The position numbers and the translations under genes are program-made. 64,000 bases of DNA from Silene latifolia (taxonomy: Eukaryota > Streptophyta > Magnoliopsida > Caryophyllales > Caryophyllaceae), in contig NC_133538.1 of the NCBI RefSeq assembly GCF_048544455.1, positions 23,856,469-23,920,468 on the forward strand, read 5' to 3'. The first letter of the stretch is position 1. Each line of letters opens with the position of its first letter. Below the pieces are notes generated by a model. That model was not told the DNA's origin. It worked only from the letters and a program-made list of their open reading frames with translations, and did no database searches. Shown one piece after another: positions 46,738-59,320 of the stretch.

Positions 46738-46764
46738 TAGTGGTATACTTGTATCAGAGCTTCG
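46738..46764 (+). other. Interrupted primer binding site of element 5
   Basis: TGGTA, then six to seven extra bases (tacttg), then TATCAGAGC: an initiator-Met PBS split by a short insertion or imperfect duplication. This may be a replication scar. Confidence 0.55.
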
Positions 46765-47989
46765 ATTTTGGAACCTAAACAAATAAACGAAAAATGAACC
46801 TAGGTGTGTCTAATAAAATAAACCCGACACGAGTGCAATAGGAGATCGGTTTTGGATGAGTGGGCGCCCTCATATCAAAACTAGTGCCTATTGCCTCGGT
46901 TGGCCACTACGTGGGTGGTTACGAGTAAGGGTGAACGATATAGACAATGTTGTGTGACTACATGAATGATGTGGTTCTCGATAGACTATTGCATGTTATG
47001 AGCTTTCACATGTGCGTGGTAAGATACAAAAAATTGGATGAATAGATTTACAAGTCTGACACCTTTTGAAAGATGATCCTTCCATTCCCTTGATTCATAT
47101 CGTGTGTTTATCTAATGCTTAGTAGTGCTACCACTAGCGTATAATTTGTGATGATTTTGGTAGAGTATGTTCGAGTATGGAAGTAGTAGGTAAGAAACGG
47201 CGATTTTGATGTCGCGAGCTAACTCGGGACAGGTCACCGATAGACGGTGGACTCCCGAACCTCAGATTATCTTGCAGGAAATCCATCGATAGGGCTTTAT
47301 TGAGAATTTTGACCCAACAGAACTACTTGACCGAGTGCGAGTACCAACTCGATCGAGTAAGCAATGACTCGACCAAGTGGACCCTTGACTCGATCGAGTG
47401 AACCCAAATCCAGGAGGTGATACATTCTGGAAAAAACCGTCACTCGGTCGAGTGGTCCTTCTGCACGACCGAGTAGCGTTGTTCTCGACCGAGTACACTC
47501 GGCACTCGACCGAGTGGGTTCACACGGGTTGGGCTACTCGACTAAAAGCCTGTATCTCCTCTACTTTTCATTCTTATCTTCATATCTTCATATATTCATC
47601 TCTTTCCTCACCAAAAATTCCCCAAAAACCTTCATTGTTGCTCCATTTTGCTTGGGATTCATTCTATTACTCCACTTTTCTCACCTAGTTGCATTAATTT
47701 GTCAAGGTAATCGTATTCATCCTCTTCCATCTTTTCCCCAATTTGGGTTTTCTTTAGATCTATTCTTAAATCATGTGAGTTTTGTTAATTAGTTACCCAT
47801 TTTACTTAATTCATGATATTATTAAACTTTTTACACCATTATTGTTGATAAAAAAAAAAATAAAAAAATCAAAATTTTGGGATGAAATTTTGTCCACCAT
47901 TGATAAACTCGAAAATGGTGTTCTTGAGTCAATAATGGGAATTTGGTGCTTGTTGTTGTGTCTAATTGGACAACAAAGGCTTAACCATT
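46765..47989 (+). other. Internal region of element 5, cut by element 6
   Basis: The first part is similar to the leader of element 4. Between 47328 and 47530 lies a dense cluster of nine or so motifs (cgaccgagtg, ctcgatcgagtg, actcggtcgagtg, ctcgaccgagta). A pyrimidine-rich leader follows (47540-47760). The region therefore resembles an LTR U3-R segment and may include part of a second, related LTR. No gene. Confidence 0.45.
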
Positions 47990-50402
47990 TGTAGACACCT
48001 CGTTTCTGCACCTCCCGCAAACCACCCGGTGATGATTGGGCCGCATGTTTGATACGCGGAACGATTTGTGACAGTTCGTAAGATTGTCGTCAAGTGATTG
48101 CTCAAATATTAAATGTCGACCTCTTAGTTGTCATCTGCGTCCGATACGGTCGTTTTGCGATAATTAGAGTACATTCGAGTCCGGGTCAAAAACCGTCTCC
48201 ATTTTCTGATAACTGTTAAATCCCGAGTCAGAATATTCTGGAATGTTCCGGATATTTCTATTCCATATTTCATAAGTTTTATCTTTTGGCAAATAATATC
48301 CCGTAATATTCATAAGATAATCGAATTATTTCCGTCCTACCATAACTCAAACGCGAAATATTTCTTCAAATAGGAGGAAACCTCCTGGGAATAGACGCGA
48401 GTCTTTGCGCCTCTTCCAAGAGACGCAGTGGCTTCTTTGCGCCTTTTCCCATGCCCTTCTTTGCATGTCTTACGTATCTTTTTCATATCTTTCCGAGATT
48501 CACTTCCAAAGAGTCTCCGAAACCCTAATTCTCTCCGTGTGATTAGTATAAATAGGAGCCTTCGCTCCTCATATTTCTCACGCGAGTGTCCGCCCTTCTC
48601 TTCTCCCTTTGCATTCTAGACTTTGTTCTTACTTATTGGCGCCTACGTGCTTGAACTTTCGACCACATAAGCTCGGATCTTTCCGGGTACCAGCCTCTCC
48701 GTTGCATGACCGACCAATTTGACCAACTCCACATCAATCAACTTAATTAATTAATCGTTTTCCTCTTACGAGGGCACTCTCTTTGCATTCGCGTCGAGCA
48801 TCACTAATCGATTTCTTAGTTCTTCTCGTTCCGTCAACATGTAAGTCTGAGGGTGTCAATCCTTATTTATTTATTGTACTTTACTTTTTGTATCATCAAT
48901 TGTAAGGTTTACGTCGAAAATACCGTTAAAATCGATTTCTAAAACCCTTTGTTAAAACCTGTTTTTGCGGATTTCCGATGAATAACGATCGAGAAAGGAC
49001 GCAAAGAATCGCTGCGCCTCTTGAAGGAGCGCGCTCTGCTGCGCCTCTTCGTGAGGCCGCCAGCATTCTCGCTTCCTTTCTTCTTCGTTTGTCCTCTGTA
49101 ATTCGTATTCAAAATCTTCCTTTTGCTCGTTTCGTCTGTTAATTCTTCGTCTTAATATCATAATAATTCCACATGTATTATAATCATTCATTCACATGTT
49201 TAATTGTCATAAATCCGACTTAAATCCCAAGTAATCCAATGTTTGCGGGTTTTCGTCATTAAATTCAATTAAGGTTGTAGAGATTCAATTTGTTCATATT
49301 GGGTTTAAGAATTCGTCTTTGATATAGCTTTCATCTTTTACTCGCATGTTAAATCGCATATTCGTCATTAATCCATCGCATCTAACCTAATTTAATTAAT
49401 TTGTTCACTCATTAATATTTTTCACTTCATCATTATTCCGTCTTGTAATTAATTTGTTTGCATCCGTCTCATCCATGTTTTACTGTTCTTATGACCCATT
49501 CATGTGTTAAATAACATGCTAATCACTTCCATCCGAGTACATATCCCAATTGATCACTAAATCACCAATTAACATTAACGGCTTGCAATTACGGCTTCAC
49601 AGCCAGAACTGAGCCAAGGAACAGACGCAGTGTCTGCTGCGCCTATTCCAAAGGACGCAGCTCTGCTGCGCCTGTTCCTGGCTGAGTTCTGTCCCTGAAC
49701 TCCGTTTTTGCCTTGACCTAGTTTAATTAGTCTACGTATTAATTAACTATTATTCGTAATCCCACGCTAATTCTGTTAAACTTATTTCTTTAATTTATTC
49801 CTTTATTCCTTTTTCTCAAATTATCCGTTTTAAAGGTATTTTCGACATAAATCGCCTTTCCCAATGTAATTAATGTAATTTTCATTATTGTATTCGTAAT
49901 TATTGTATTTCTTTCATTTGTATGTTTCCACATGTAAATCAACATTAAATCCTACTTTGACCCAATTGTTTGCTAATTAATTGTCCACCGACTTAGTTAA
50001 TTTCTCACATGCTAGGATTAAAACTTGGATGTTGCATTGCATGCATTATAGCCGACGATATATCGAGTACGAATAACTTCCCTAATCATTAGTAGAGGCC
50101 GCTATCGAGGCGGGCGGGATTAGGTGTTCGATCAAAAGAGCTTCCTAATACGTACCCTCACCCCTTACTCCAGATATCTGTGAACACCCGTGTTCATTGG
50201 CATCCACGAGAGTCATTCTAGACATAGAATGCTAAGGGTAACGATTGCTTAGTGTTCATGTCACTACTTTGTGTCTTGACATGACACGAGGTATTCGAAC
50301 GGTTCCAATTTCCCATAAAAATTGGTGGCGACTCCATACAAAATGCAAACGCTTGTTTTTCGACCTTCACCAAGCGCCCCCGTGGGCGGCCCGCTGTCCA
50401 CA
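47990..50402 (+). repeat. 5' LTR of element 6 (about 2413 bp)
   Basis: Starts TGTAGACACCTCG and ends CTGTCCACA just before the PBS. Three pairs of the motif GACGCA...TGCGCCTCTTCC lie at 48395-48450, 48997-49050 and 49622-49680. A PBS-like string (ttggtggcgactcca) lies at 50322, about 80 bp before the true PBS. Confidence 0.7.
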
Positions 50403-50405
50403 GTT

Positions 50406-50423
50406 TGGCGACTCCACTGGGGA
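50406..50423 (+). other. Primer binding site of element 6 (tRNA-Arg type, as in Ogre)
   Basis: TGGCGACTCCACTGGGGA follows the LTR after three bases. Confidence 0.85.
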
Positions 50424-51196
50424 TAATACACTTACGTGTAGCCAAGGGTGAAACTTGAACAAGGTTAGGGAATAAGTTTGTACAAGACAATTGTCGGTTT
50501 TCATAACTCGGTCTTCTTAGATCGTTTATTCGGCCTTCCTAGGCCCAACTCAACCCATTCGACCAATCGTCCCGTCTAAACGGTCCTAATTCTTATTTGG
50601 GCCTAAGGATGGATAGCGATTGACGTCATCCATACCATGATGCTTACTCTTGTTTGTATCAAGGGCCTTCACTACTTGAGGAAATGGACTAGGAATCGGC
50701 CTTACTCTTGTTTGGCACGAGTCTCTCCACAGACTTCGGGTTTGATGGTTCGGTATGGCAACCCACCCTTTAAACCAAAACCCTTTTAAATGCACTCAGC
50801 ATCCCGTTATAATGCTTGTATAAATGTGTAAACCTTACGTGATCACCATTTGTAAACAAATCATGACGAATTTTCAAAAAATCAAAATCCTTTTTTTAAA
50901 TGAAAATTTCAAAAAAGGCCTTCAATTAGCGCAAAATCCGGTCAAAACCCTGTCCGTTTGTCACGTCAAAATTCGGGCCCCAAGCCCATTTCAAACCTCA
51001 CTTCGAGTCCACTCCTACAACTACACTACAGTTGACTAGGACACACATTTTCAAAGACCTTGTCTTTCTTCAAAATTCACTCAACACAAGTGGCACACAC
51101 CCACTTCACGAGTCAAAACTTTTCCTCTTTTAGCAAGTGTGGTAGAATGGTCGATCGTGTTTTGATTCGTCGCCGATCTCTTATCAAGTTTCCAAG
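50424..51196 (+). other. Leader of element 6; no gene
   Basis: Untranslated stretch between PBS and gag. The extra ORF1 that many Ogre elements carry here is not present. Confidence 0.6.
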
Positions 51197-52423
51197 ATGC
51201 CCGGATCAAGTGATGAAACGAATCTCCAACAAATTCAAGATAGTAATGATCGAATCCTAGCCGCGCTAGCCCAAATGCAAGTTACCCAAAACCAAACCTA
51301 TGACCTCCTTGAACTCATCGAAGGCCGTATCTTTGATGTAGAGGGAAGGTTGCCTCCCCTTAAAAGTGAAGTATTACGTTTCTCCGATGACGAGTCTAGG
51401 GATGAGAATCCTATCATAGGGACAACTGCAGCCGAGAAGAGACTCCAATACCTAGAGGAGCAATTGATGTACCTTAAGGGGGATGACATTTATAGGGAAA
51501 ACAATCGCAAGTATGAAGCCGTCAATTCCAAATTGCCAACTAACTTTAGCATGACGGATATCCCTAAGTTTAAAGGACATGAGAACCCTTTGAACCACAT
51601 CCGTGCCTTCAAGGATTACATGTCTATCAAAGGCATCAAACCCGAGATGTTCTTAAGGATCTTTCCTTCATCTCTTGACACCATCCCGAAGCAATGGTTC
51701 TACACTTTAGATCACAAGAAGGTCGCCACTTGGGAAGACGCCGCAATCGAGTTCTCTAAACAATATGCGGATAATGCCGAGATCCAAGTCAACATGCGTA
51801 CTCTAGAGGTTCTTACCCAAAGTGACAAAGAAGGATTCACCGACTTCCTAAGTAGGTGGAGGAAGACTAGTACTCAACTAGTTGAACGCCCGGATGAGGC
51901 TACTCTCGTGGAAAAGTTTGTGGATAATCTCAAGCCCATATATGCCAACCATTTGAGATATCAAAACATCAAGACTTTCAAGGACTTAACCGTATTAGGG
52001 ACACGAATTGAAGATGACATCCGTAAAGGACTCTTGTCCAAAACGGTAGGTCGAGGATATCAAGGGTCCACAAGTCGTTCATACGGCTCTACTAGCAAGA
52101 CTGACGAAGTTAACCTTCTCGAGCCATCTAAGAAAACTACTCCACCAAGGAAATTCACAAACCTTGGGGATACGTACTCCAACGCTCTAAAAAGGTTAAT
52201 GAAGCAAGGTAAACTCCAACCCATTGGACCTACTCCCGAACACGAAAGGAAGTCCAAGTTTTGGGATGAAAATTCGTACTGTGAATACCATAGGGGCAAA
52301 GGGCACGACACAGAAAAATGCTACAAGTTGAAACACGTGCTTCAAGATATGATTGAAGATGGTCGACTTCCAATTCCACCAGGAGGTAAGCCCAACAACA
52401 CCTTAATCCTCTTGGAGTTCTAG
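51197..52423 (+). CDS. gag: Gag of element 6
   Basis: 408 aa from ATG 51197. Residues 1-110 include a helical segment with LEEQLMYLKG. The capsid-like middle has IPKFKGHENPLNHIRAFKDY, FPSSLDTIPKQWFYTLDHKK and FLSRWRKTSTQLVERPDEAT, all usual in Tat-lineage gag. The C-terminus has a variant knuckle CEYHRGKGHDTEKCYKLKHV. The product forms the virus-like particle core. The frame is intact, unlike pol. The next ORF begins in another frame right at the stop (overlap at 52423), consistent with an original frameshift or a mutation. Confidence 0.88.
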   Translation: MPGSSDETNLQQIQDSNDRILAALAQMQVTQNQTYDLLELIEGRIFDVEGRLPPLKSEVLRFSDDESRDENPIIGTTAAEKRLQYLEEQLMYLKGDDIYRENNRKYEAVNSKLPTNFSMTDIPKFKGHENPLNHIRAFKDYMSIKGIKPEMFLRIFPSSLDTIPKQWFYTLDHKKVATWEDAAIEFSKQYADNAEIQVNMRTLEVLTQSDKEGFTDFLSRWRKTSTQLVERPDEATLVEKFVDNLKPIYANHLRYQNIKTFKDLTVLGTRIEDDIRKGLLSKTVGRGYQGSTSRSYGSTSKTDEVNLLEPSKKTTPPRKFTNLGDTYSNALKRLMKQGKLQPIGPTPEHERKSKFWDENSYCEYHRGKGHDTEKCYKLKHVLQDMIEDGRLPIPPGGKPNNTLILLEF

Positions 52424-53004
52424 TGATTACAAGTGACGAATCTACCTTAGATTGCTCACACCTCATTTCTCCCACCGAAAATGAAATTCATGCAATTGAG
52501 AAAGAAAGGCTCTACTCTACTATCTCCCCCACCATTTCCGACTTCATCACATGGGCAAGGAATGTAGATAGACAAGTGTGGGAACTAGAAAACATGGTAA
52601 CGGCTTTGCGCAATCCCAATGCAATACCTAAAGAACGCGTACCATTGATCTTCTCTCAGAATGCCACTATGCAAGAAGTAGTCACCGTGGTTGATAAACT
52701 AGTCGATCAAATCATACGACTAGAAAGTGATATCATGAGAATGAAGGAACTAGCCGCAATTAATGGGGTTTGGGCCGATGACGATGAGGACGAGTATCTC
52801 ATTGAAAACTCCCTAGTCAAGGAAATAGTCCAAAATGGTGAAGACCAAGATGTGGATCACCTAACTCGTTCGGGTCGCCCATATCAAAGCACTACTCAAA
52901 ACGGTCCAACCAACGTCATCAAACCAAATGACAACGAAGATGACCCCACTGATCATTTGCTCAAGCAATTACAGAAAACCAAGGCTGATCTTTCAGTCTG
53001 GTAA
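52423..53004 (+). CDS. Gag-protease linker region of element 6
   Basis: About 193 codons without ATG at the start of the frame (GTG at 52423). Helical segments (DFITWARNVDRQVWELENMV, EVVTVVDKLVDQIIRLESDI) and an acidic stretch, then LTRSGRPYQS, a motif usual just before the protease in Tat elements. Ends at TAA 53002-53004, after which the frame continues to 53208 (HRQALAKLNVAHNSTPKDIV). Confidence 0.6.
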   Translation: MITSDESTLDCSHLISPTENEIHAIEKERLYSTISPTISDFITWARNVDRQVWELENMVTALRNPNAIPKERVPLIFSQNATMQEVVTVVDKLVDQIIRLESDIMRMKELAAINGVWADDDEDEYLIENSLVKEIVQNGEDQDVDHLTRSGRPYQSTTQNGPTNVIKPNDNEDDPTDHLLKQLQKTKADLSVW

Positions 53005-53007
53005 CTA

Positions 53008-53208
53008 GTGGTAAGCTCATTTCCACATCGCCAAGCTTTGGCCAAATTGAATGTAGCACATAACTCTACTCCTAAAGATATAGTCAACTTGGTCTTCCAA
53101 GAATCACCTAAGCTAAGTAATCCTATTACTTTCTCGGATGAAGACTTGCCACCTTTTGGCGCTAGTCACAACCTTGCTCTATACATCATCACATCCTATC
53201 ATGTCTAA
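53008..53208 (+). CDS. N-terminal part of the protease region of element 6
   Basis: Same frame as the linker after an in-frame TAA. It contains ALAKLNVAHNSTPKDIVNLV and FSDEDLPPFGASHNLALYI, a block that in intact Tat elements leads directly into the protease active site. The frame is broken at 53206-53208. Confidence 0.55.
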   Translation: MVSSFPHRQALAKLNVAHNSTPKDIVNLVFQESPKLSNPITFSDEDLPPFGASHNLALYIITSYHV

Positions 53209-53216
53209 AGAAAAAT

Positions 53217-54062
53217 GTGCCAATGACCTTGGTGGATGATGGCCCCGCGGTCAACGTCATACCCCTCAAAACGGCATACAAACTAGGCATGAAAGAGTCG
53301 GATTGGACTCCTACAAATCAAGGTGTTCGTGCATATGGCGGTACGCGACGAAAAGTGGTAGGACTTGTTAAACTAACCATAGCCACGGGGCCGATTGAAC
53401 GAAAGGTTAACTTCCAAATAGTGGACATCGAAGCTTCATTCAACATACTTCTGGGAAGGCCTTGGATTCATGCTTCCAAAGCGGTAACGTCCAACCTTCA
53501 TCAAATGATCAAGATCCCACTAAATGGCAAAGTTGTGACGATCACTTCGTCACCCATCAAGGCAATAATCGAGAAGCAATCAAACAATCAAGTCCTTGCG
53601 GATCCCGTATATGAACTTGGAGGCTTCCAAAGCGTAAGCGTTATAGAAAGTGAGTTGGCACCCTTATACTATAATCCCTACTCTAACTTGGTGGTCAACC
53701 ACATACTCAAATCCCAGGGATACTTCCCTGGAATGCCTTTGAACCCAATTCGGAAGAACACCTTCGCACCATACAAGGAAGGCAACTCGACAAGGATACC
53801 ACTTGGACTAGGGTACAAAACCACAAAAGAAGAAGTTCTCGAAATGCTCGCCCAAGTCCAAAATCGCAAGCACGTGGGAGTCCAAATGAGGCCATATCTC
53901 CCCACTCTAAATGGGTACTTCGTTCAAGAAGGAAGTTCAGAACTCTTTCACGGATTTCCCGAACCTTGGCATTATCTTGAGAGGAAGTTAGCCGGAATCG
54001 AGATCTTTCACGATTGCTACTTCATTCCTCCAGAAACGGTTCCTACCGTCAAAACCCGTTAA
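53217..54062 (+). pseudogene. Aspartic protease of element 6, altered active site
   Basis: Frame 53217-54062. The active-site region reads LVDDGPAVNVIPLKTA, where Tat elements normally have D-G-G-S-A-x-N, so the Ser/Thr position is Pro. The flap and second conserved block are present (IVDIEASFNILLGRPWIHAS). The C-terminal half has a GLGY-type glycine patch (RIPLGLGYKTTKEEV), typical of this lineage. With the frame breaks on both sides and the changed active site it is unlikely to work. Confidence 0.65.
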
Positions 54063-54099
54063 GCACCTTGCTTCGACGAACAAGCTGTTAGCCTATTGT

Positions 54100-54618
54100 T
54101 TGGAGAAGATCGATTCATTAGGGCGCGCAGATGAGATCATTACTATGATACTTCAAGACGATCGCTTCAACCCCACCGCGTTGATCACAGAAACCGACAC
54201 AAAGCAGCAGAAAGGATGGAGGAAATCTATCAAATGGACCAACAACCAAGGAAGACTCTTCAAGCTGACCACTGGAGAAGGAGATATGTTCAAAGGAGAA
54301 CCAGAAGACGACGAGTTCGAGTTGGAGTCGGAGTCGGAGTCAGAGTCGGAGTCTAGAGAAGTCATTAGAGAATCTATTCCTGTTGTCATCCCCACTCCCT
54401 TCATTTCTCCTAGCTTAGCCTCGAGTAGTCACGAATTCGGAAATGCCCCAATTCTCGTCCCTTTGCCACCACCGACCATGGATCAGTTGGCTTCTTTGTT
54501 TCAACTTTACTCAAATCTTAATATGAATAAATCAGGTTCTGCTTACTCTTTGCGTTATCTTGAGTGCAATTCTGTTTACGATGATACTGAGGATGACCAA
54601 GATCCAGACTTGACCTAA
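54100..54618 (+). CDS. Protease-RT linker of element 6
   Basis: 172 codons with a Glu/Ser repeat (ESESESESES, from a GAGTCG tandem at 54322-54352). This is the usual acidic linker between protease and RT. It ends with TAA 54616-54618, beyond which the same frame continues into RT. Not a separate gene. Confidence 0.5.
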   Translation: MEKIDSLGRADEIITMILQDDRFNPTALITETDTKQQKGWRKSIKWTNNQGRLFKLTTGEGDMFKGEPEDDEFELESESESESESREVIRESIPVVIPTPFISPSLASSSHEFGNAPILVPLPPPTMDQLASLFQLYSNLNMNKSGSAYSLRYLECNSVYDDTEDDQDPDLT

Positions 54619-57600
54619 ATACCTCCCTACGTAGCCAAAGAAATACTACAGGAAGGGGAAGGGGGACCTGTAATAGAGGACACCGAACCCATCAATGTTG
54701 GAACCGAACTAGAACCCAAAGAACTTAGGATAGGGACTACCTTGAGCTCAACCGAAAGGGCCGATTTCATAGACCTCCTAAATGAATTCAAAGACGTTTT
54801 CGCTTGGTCCTACAAAGACATGCCAGGGATCGACAGGGATATTGCCGAACATAGGATTCCGATTAAGCCGGTTTCAAACACAGAAAAATGAAGCTTCGAC
54901 GAATGAGAACAGAATGGGCTCTAAAGATTAAGGAAGAAGTGGACAAGCAATTCAAAGCCGGGTTCATCAAAGTTTCCAAGTATTCTGACTGGGTAGCTAA
55001 CATAGTACCCGTGCCCAAAAAGGATGGGAGAATCCGTGTTTGTGTTGACTTTAGGGACTTGAACAAAGCGAGTCCGAAAGATGACTTCCCTCTACCTCAC
55101 ATTGACATATTGGTAGACAATACTGCAGACCACGCATTACTATCCTTCATGGATGGATATGCGGGTTATAACCAAATCAAGATGGCCATGGAAGATATGC
55201 ACAAGACCGCATTCGTCACCCAATGGGGAATATATTGCTATACGGTAATGCCATTCGGATTGATTAACGCCGGAGCTACATACCAACGCACCGCAACTAC
55301 ACTCCTACATGACATGATGCACAAAGAAGTAGAGGTATATGTAGATGACATGATCGTCAAATCCAAGGAAAGAGAGGGACATATTGCAAACCTTCGCAAA
55401 TTCTTCGCAAGGCTACGAAAGTACAACATGAGACTCAACCCCGTAAATGCACATTTGGGGTAACATCCGGGAAACTCCTGGGATATGTCGTTAGCCAACG
55501 CGGTATAGAAATAGATCCTTCCAAAATCAAAGCTCGATCGAAATGCCACAACCTCAAACAGAAAAAAGAAGTCGAGGATTCACGGGAAAAGTACAATACA
55601 TAAGTCGATTCATATCAAAACTTACGATGATTTGCGAGCCTATCTTCAAGAAACTCAAGAAAACAGACCACACCATGTGGGATGATGACTGTCAAAAGGC
55701 GTTTGACCGAATCAAGGAGATATTGGCTAAACCACCAGTGCTCATGCCACCACAACGAGATCAACCTCTTGGTTTATATCTCACAGTAACGGAAACCGCC
55801 ATGGGTGCCATGTTGGCTCAAACTGTAGGAAGCGAAGAAAGAGCTATTTACTATCTAAGTAAGAAGTTCCTGGAATATGAGTGCAAATACTCACAACTCG
55901 AAAAGACATGCCTCGCTCTTGTGTGGGCAACGAAGAAGCTACGTCACTACATGCTTAGCTACTCCGTCAAGATATACTCCAAAATGGACCCAGTCAAATA
56001 CCTCTTCGAGAAACCCGTCCTCAACGGACGTCTGACAAGATGGACTCTGATGCTCTCAGAATTCGACCTTAAATATGTGCCACTGAAAGTTATAAAAGGT
56101 CGCGCCGTCGCCGAATTCTTCGCAGAAAATCCCATCTACGACGCACAAACCATTGATACTTGGTCATTTCCCGACGAGGATATACTCCAAACAGATGTAG
56201 ACTCCTGGGACCTATACTTTGATGGAGCATCAAACTTAAGAGGATTCGGAATAGGAGTGTTGCTCATTTCTCCTGAAGGTGAGCATACACCGATTGCTGT
56301 CAAACTCGACTTCGAGGTGACAAACAATGCTGCAGAATACGAAGCTTGTCTCATTGGGCTACAAGCGGCATTAAGCTTAGGCATTAAAAACCTCCGAGTA
56401 CATGGGGATTCATCACTGATCATCAACCAAGTCACAGGATCTTGGAAAATCCGAAGTGAAAGCCTCGCACCTTATCAGGCTAGGATAGACCAAGTCGCTC
56501 AATTCTATGATCACGTAACATACCTGCACCTACCTCGGGAGGAAAATCAATTTGCAGACGCTCTTGCGAAACTTGCATCTTTGATAAATATGCCAGATCA
56601 CATGATAGAAATGCCTTTGTGCATCGAACGACGGTCAGAGCCGGCTTATGTCCATCAAATCACCGATGAAGAGGAAATCGCACAGGAACCCTGGTTCCAA
56701 GCAATCCTGAATTTCAAGCTTAATGGTACCTATCCACCAGATATGGACAAAAGGGGACAACGTGCTATACCCCTATTAGCTTCCCAATACATCCTGATGC
56801 AATGAGAGTTATACAAAAGAACACCTCTTGGTGTAGTCCTACGATGCCTTGATCATTCACAGGCACGAAAGGTGATGGAAGAAGTCCACAACGGAGAATG
56901 CGGTCCTCACATGAGTGGGCCCATGATGACAAAGAAAATCACACGTTTAGGGTATTATTGGACCACAATGGAATCCGATTGCATCAAATACGTGAGACAC
57001 TGCCACAATTGTCAAATCTTCGGGAATGTACAACATGTCCCTCCTTCGTTTTCTACACGATGACATCTCCTTGGCCATTCTCTCGCATGGGGAATCGACA
57101 TCATCGGGAAAATAACCCCGGTAAACAGGAGGTCACTGTTTCATCCTAGTGGCGATTGACTATTTCACCAAATGGGTAGAAGCGGCTTCCTACACTGGTC
57201 TTACGGCCAAAAATGTGGCAAAATTCATACAAAACAACATCATCTGTCGATATGGTTGCCCACATGAGATCATTAGCGATAATGGGTCACATTTCCAAGC
57301 TGAAACCGAGCAATTGCTAGCCAAATACAAGATTAAGCATCACCACTCTTCGCCCTATAGACCACAGACTAACGGCGCGGTAGAGGCAAAGAAAACAAGA
57401 ACGTTGTCACAATTCTCAAGAACATGACCGACAACTATAGAGATTGGCCAAGCAAGATACCTTTTGCCTTATGGGGGTACCGTACATCATCGTCGGGACG
57501 CCCACTCGGGCTACTCCTTTCTATTTGACCTACGGCATGGAAGCCGTACAACCAATCGAGCTAGAGATACCATCCTTGCGTATTCTACTAGAAAGTCAAA

Positions 57601-57941
57601 TCCCGGAGGCCGATTGGAAGAAGGATAGGTATGAAGAACTCATCCTCCTGGATGAACGTAGGCTACGCGCCTTACATAATGTCCAAACATATCAAGCCCG
57701 TATCTAACGAGCTTTCAACAAAAGGGTTAGGCCAAGAAACATCAAAGAAGGAGACTTAGTACTCAAATCGGTTAGAGCTCTTTTTTACTGTCGACCCACG
57801 GGAAAATTCAAACCTAACTGGGCCGGACCATATCTAGTCAAATCCATACTCCCAGGGGGTGCGGTTAGAATCACAGACCTAGATGGGAACGAGTTTTCAA
57901 ACCCCACAAACCTCGACCAATTGAAACGGTACTATGCCTAG
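54619..57941 (+). pseudogene. pol: Pol of element 6: RT, two RNase H domains and integrase, frameshifted
   Basis: Order: N-terminal RT part (54619-54890, DRDIAEHRIPIKP); RT core in another frame from 54888 (VCVDFRDLNKASPKDDFPLP, VTQWGIYCYTVMPFGLINAG, YVDD at 55337-55348); then a break near 55446. Next comes RNase H (55760-56110, AIYYLSKKFLEYECKYSQLE, HYMLSYSVKIYS), and then a second, archaeal-type RNase H (56200-56590, LYFDGASNLRGFGIGVLL, NNAAEYEACLIGL, REENQFADALAKLASL). An in-frame TGA lies at 56803-56805. The integrase HHCC zinc finger is at 56875-57040, and the DDE core carries AIDYFTKWVEAA, ISDNGSHF and PQTNGAVEA (57150-57380) in another frame. The remaining C-terminal part (57444-57941) is interrupted by a stop at 57705-57707. 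At least five frame breaks are visible: near 54885, 55446, 55530, 57090 and 57385. Confidence 0.85.
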
Positions 57942-58489
57942 AATAGGACAAAAACGCGCCTCGCGTAAACCCATGTGTCGCTCTTGTGACACTAAATAAA
58001 CGACCCCCCAGGCCAAGTGAAATAAGCTAAATGTCACTGTGCTCTTGCATTTTGACAAGATTGTCATCCTCATATCATCAAATAAACTAAATTCGCACCT
58101 TCCGAGTAAGCAAAAGCTCATGCTTATTTTCTATGTTCATTACAAGCTCTTGCTTCCAACAATTATTCTTTTACATTTACTCGAACTACGCGCAAGGGTT
58201 TGATTTCGCTTTTTAAGTGAATACGTAGGCAATCCTTCACGGGATTCAACCCATTATATCTAAAAATGTAAATAGAAGGACATTTGCATTGCATTTGAAA
58301 TTCGACAAGAATAATAAGTGGAAAATCTCAACGGTTTCCTAACCATTTAACCTTTTTTTATTTCATTCACTCTCTAATAATAGTAGTACGTTACATAATA
58401 AAAATAGAATAGGCTAGGATTCTAAAAATCCCTCCTTTTTATTTCAACAACAATAATAATAATAATCAAATAATAAATAAAGACTCGGG
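57942..58489 (+). other. Downstream of pol; no gene
   Basis: AT-rich stretch between the end of pol and the 3' end of the antisense DUF7745-like gene. No PPT or LTR start recognised. Confidence 0.5.
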
Positions 58490-59287
58490 CTATTCCTCCA
58501 TCTTCCCCTTGCCCTTGTCATTCTTGTCATATTTCCCGTCACGACCTCGAGCCGGGCGCTCTTGCACCACTTCAGACCTAATCACCAACGGTCTTTCTCG
58601 AGGCCTGACTCTTCCGTTCTTGCCAACCACCTGCTCTGCGACAGGAGTAGTCTTTGATTTCTTTGAAGGATGAATGACTTGAAATCCGGCTTCTTCTTCT
58701 CCCTCTGTCAGATGCTTCTCCTTCTCTTTCTCTCCCTCGCGCACCTTATAATCAACAGGCTCGCGTTTCCTCAGTCTCTCGCGCTCTTCCGGAGTTGCGG
58801 CCTTTCTCCACCTCAGATAAGAATCCGACACCCACAAAGCATTGGCGTAGAAGCTCTAAGAACCACATGTTTCTTTGGGCCCATTTAATGGCCCACTCTC
58901 TTGACTCTCTGTAGTAAGCGCCATAGCGATCATGCGGAACGGTGTCAAGCCTAGGGATAGTCTGCTTGAGCCCAACTTGCCTCATCAATCTTTCCGGAAA
59001 GATGCATACCATAAACTCCAATCCGGGAATGCGCACGGACCTAGTAGGATCCAAAGAAGATACTCCGGTGACGGACTTGAGGTGCCACCACGTCTAACCC
59101 ACCTAATCAACGGACCATCATCATTCTTCAGCTTGTTCTTCCAATAGTCGCAGACCCGGGTGAAGTCCACCATATACAACCGCGTCCTCATCGCAATCAT
59201 ACGGGAATGATAGGAAAGTGCATGAACTGGGGGCTCGATCAATCGGAGCCGTTCCATAAGCCAAACCTACCAAGAGCAGGTATTAGA

Positions 59288-59320
<33 letters not shown>

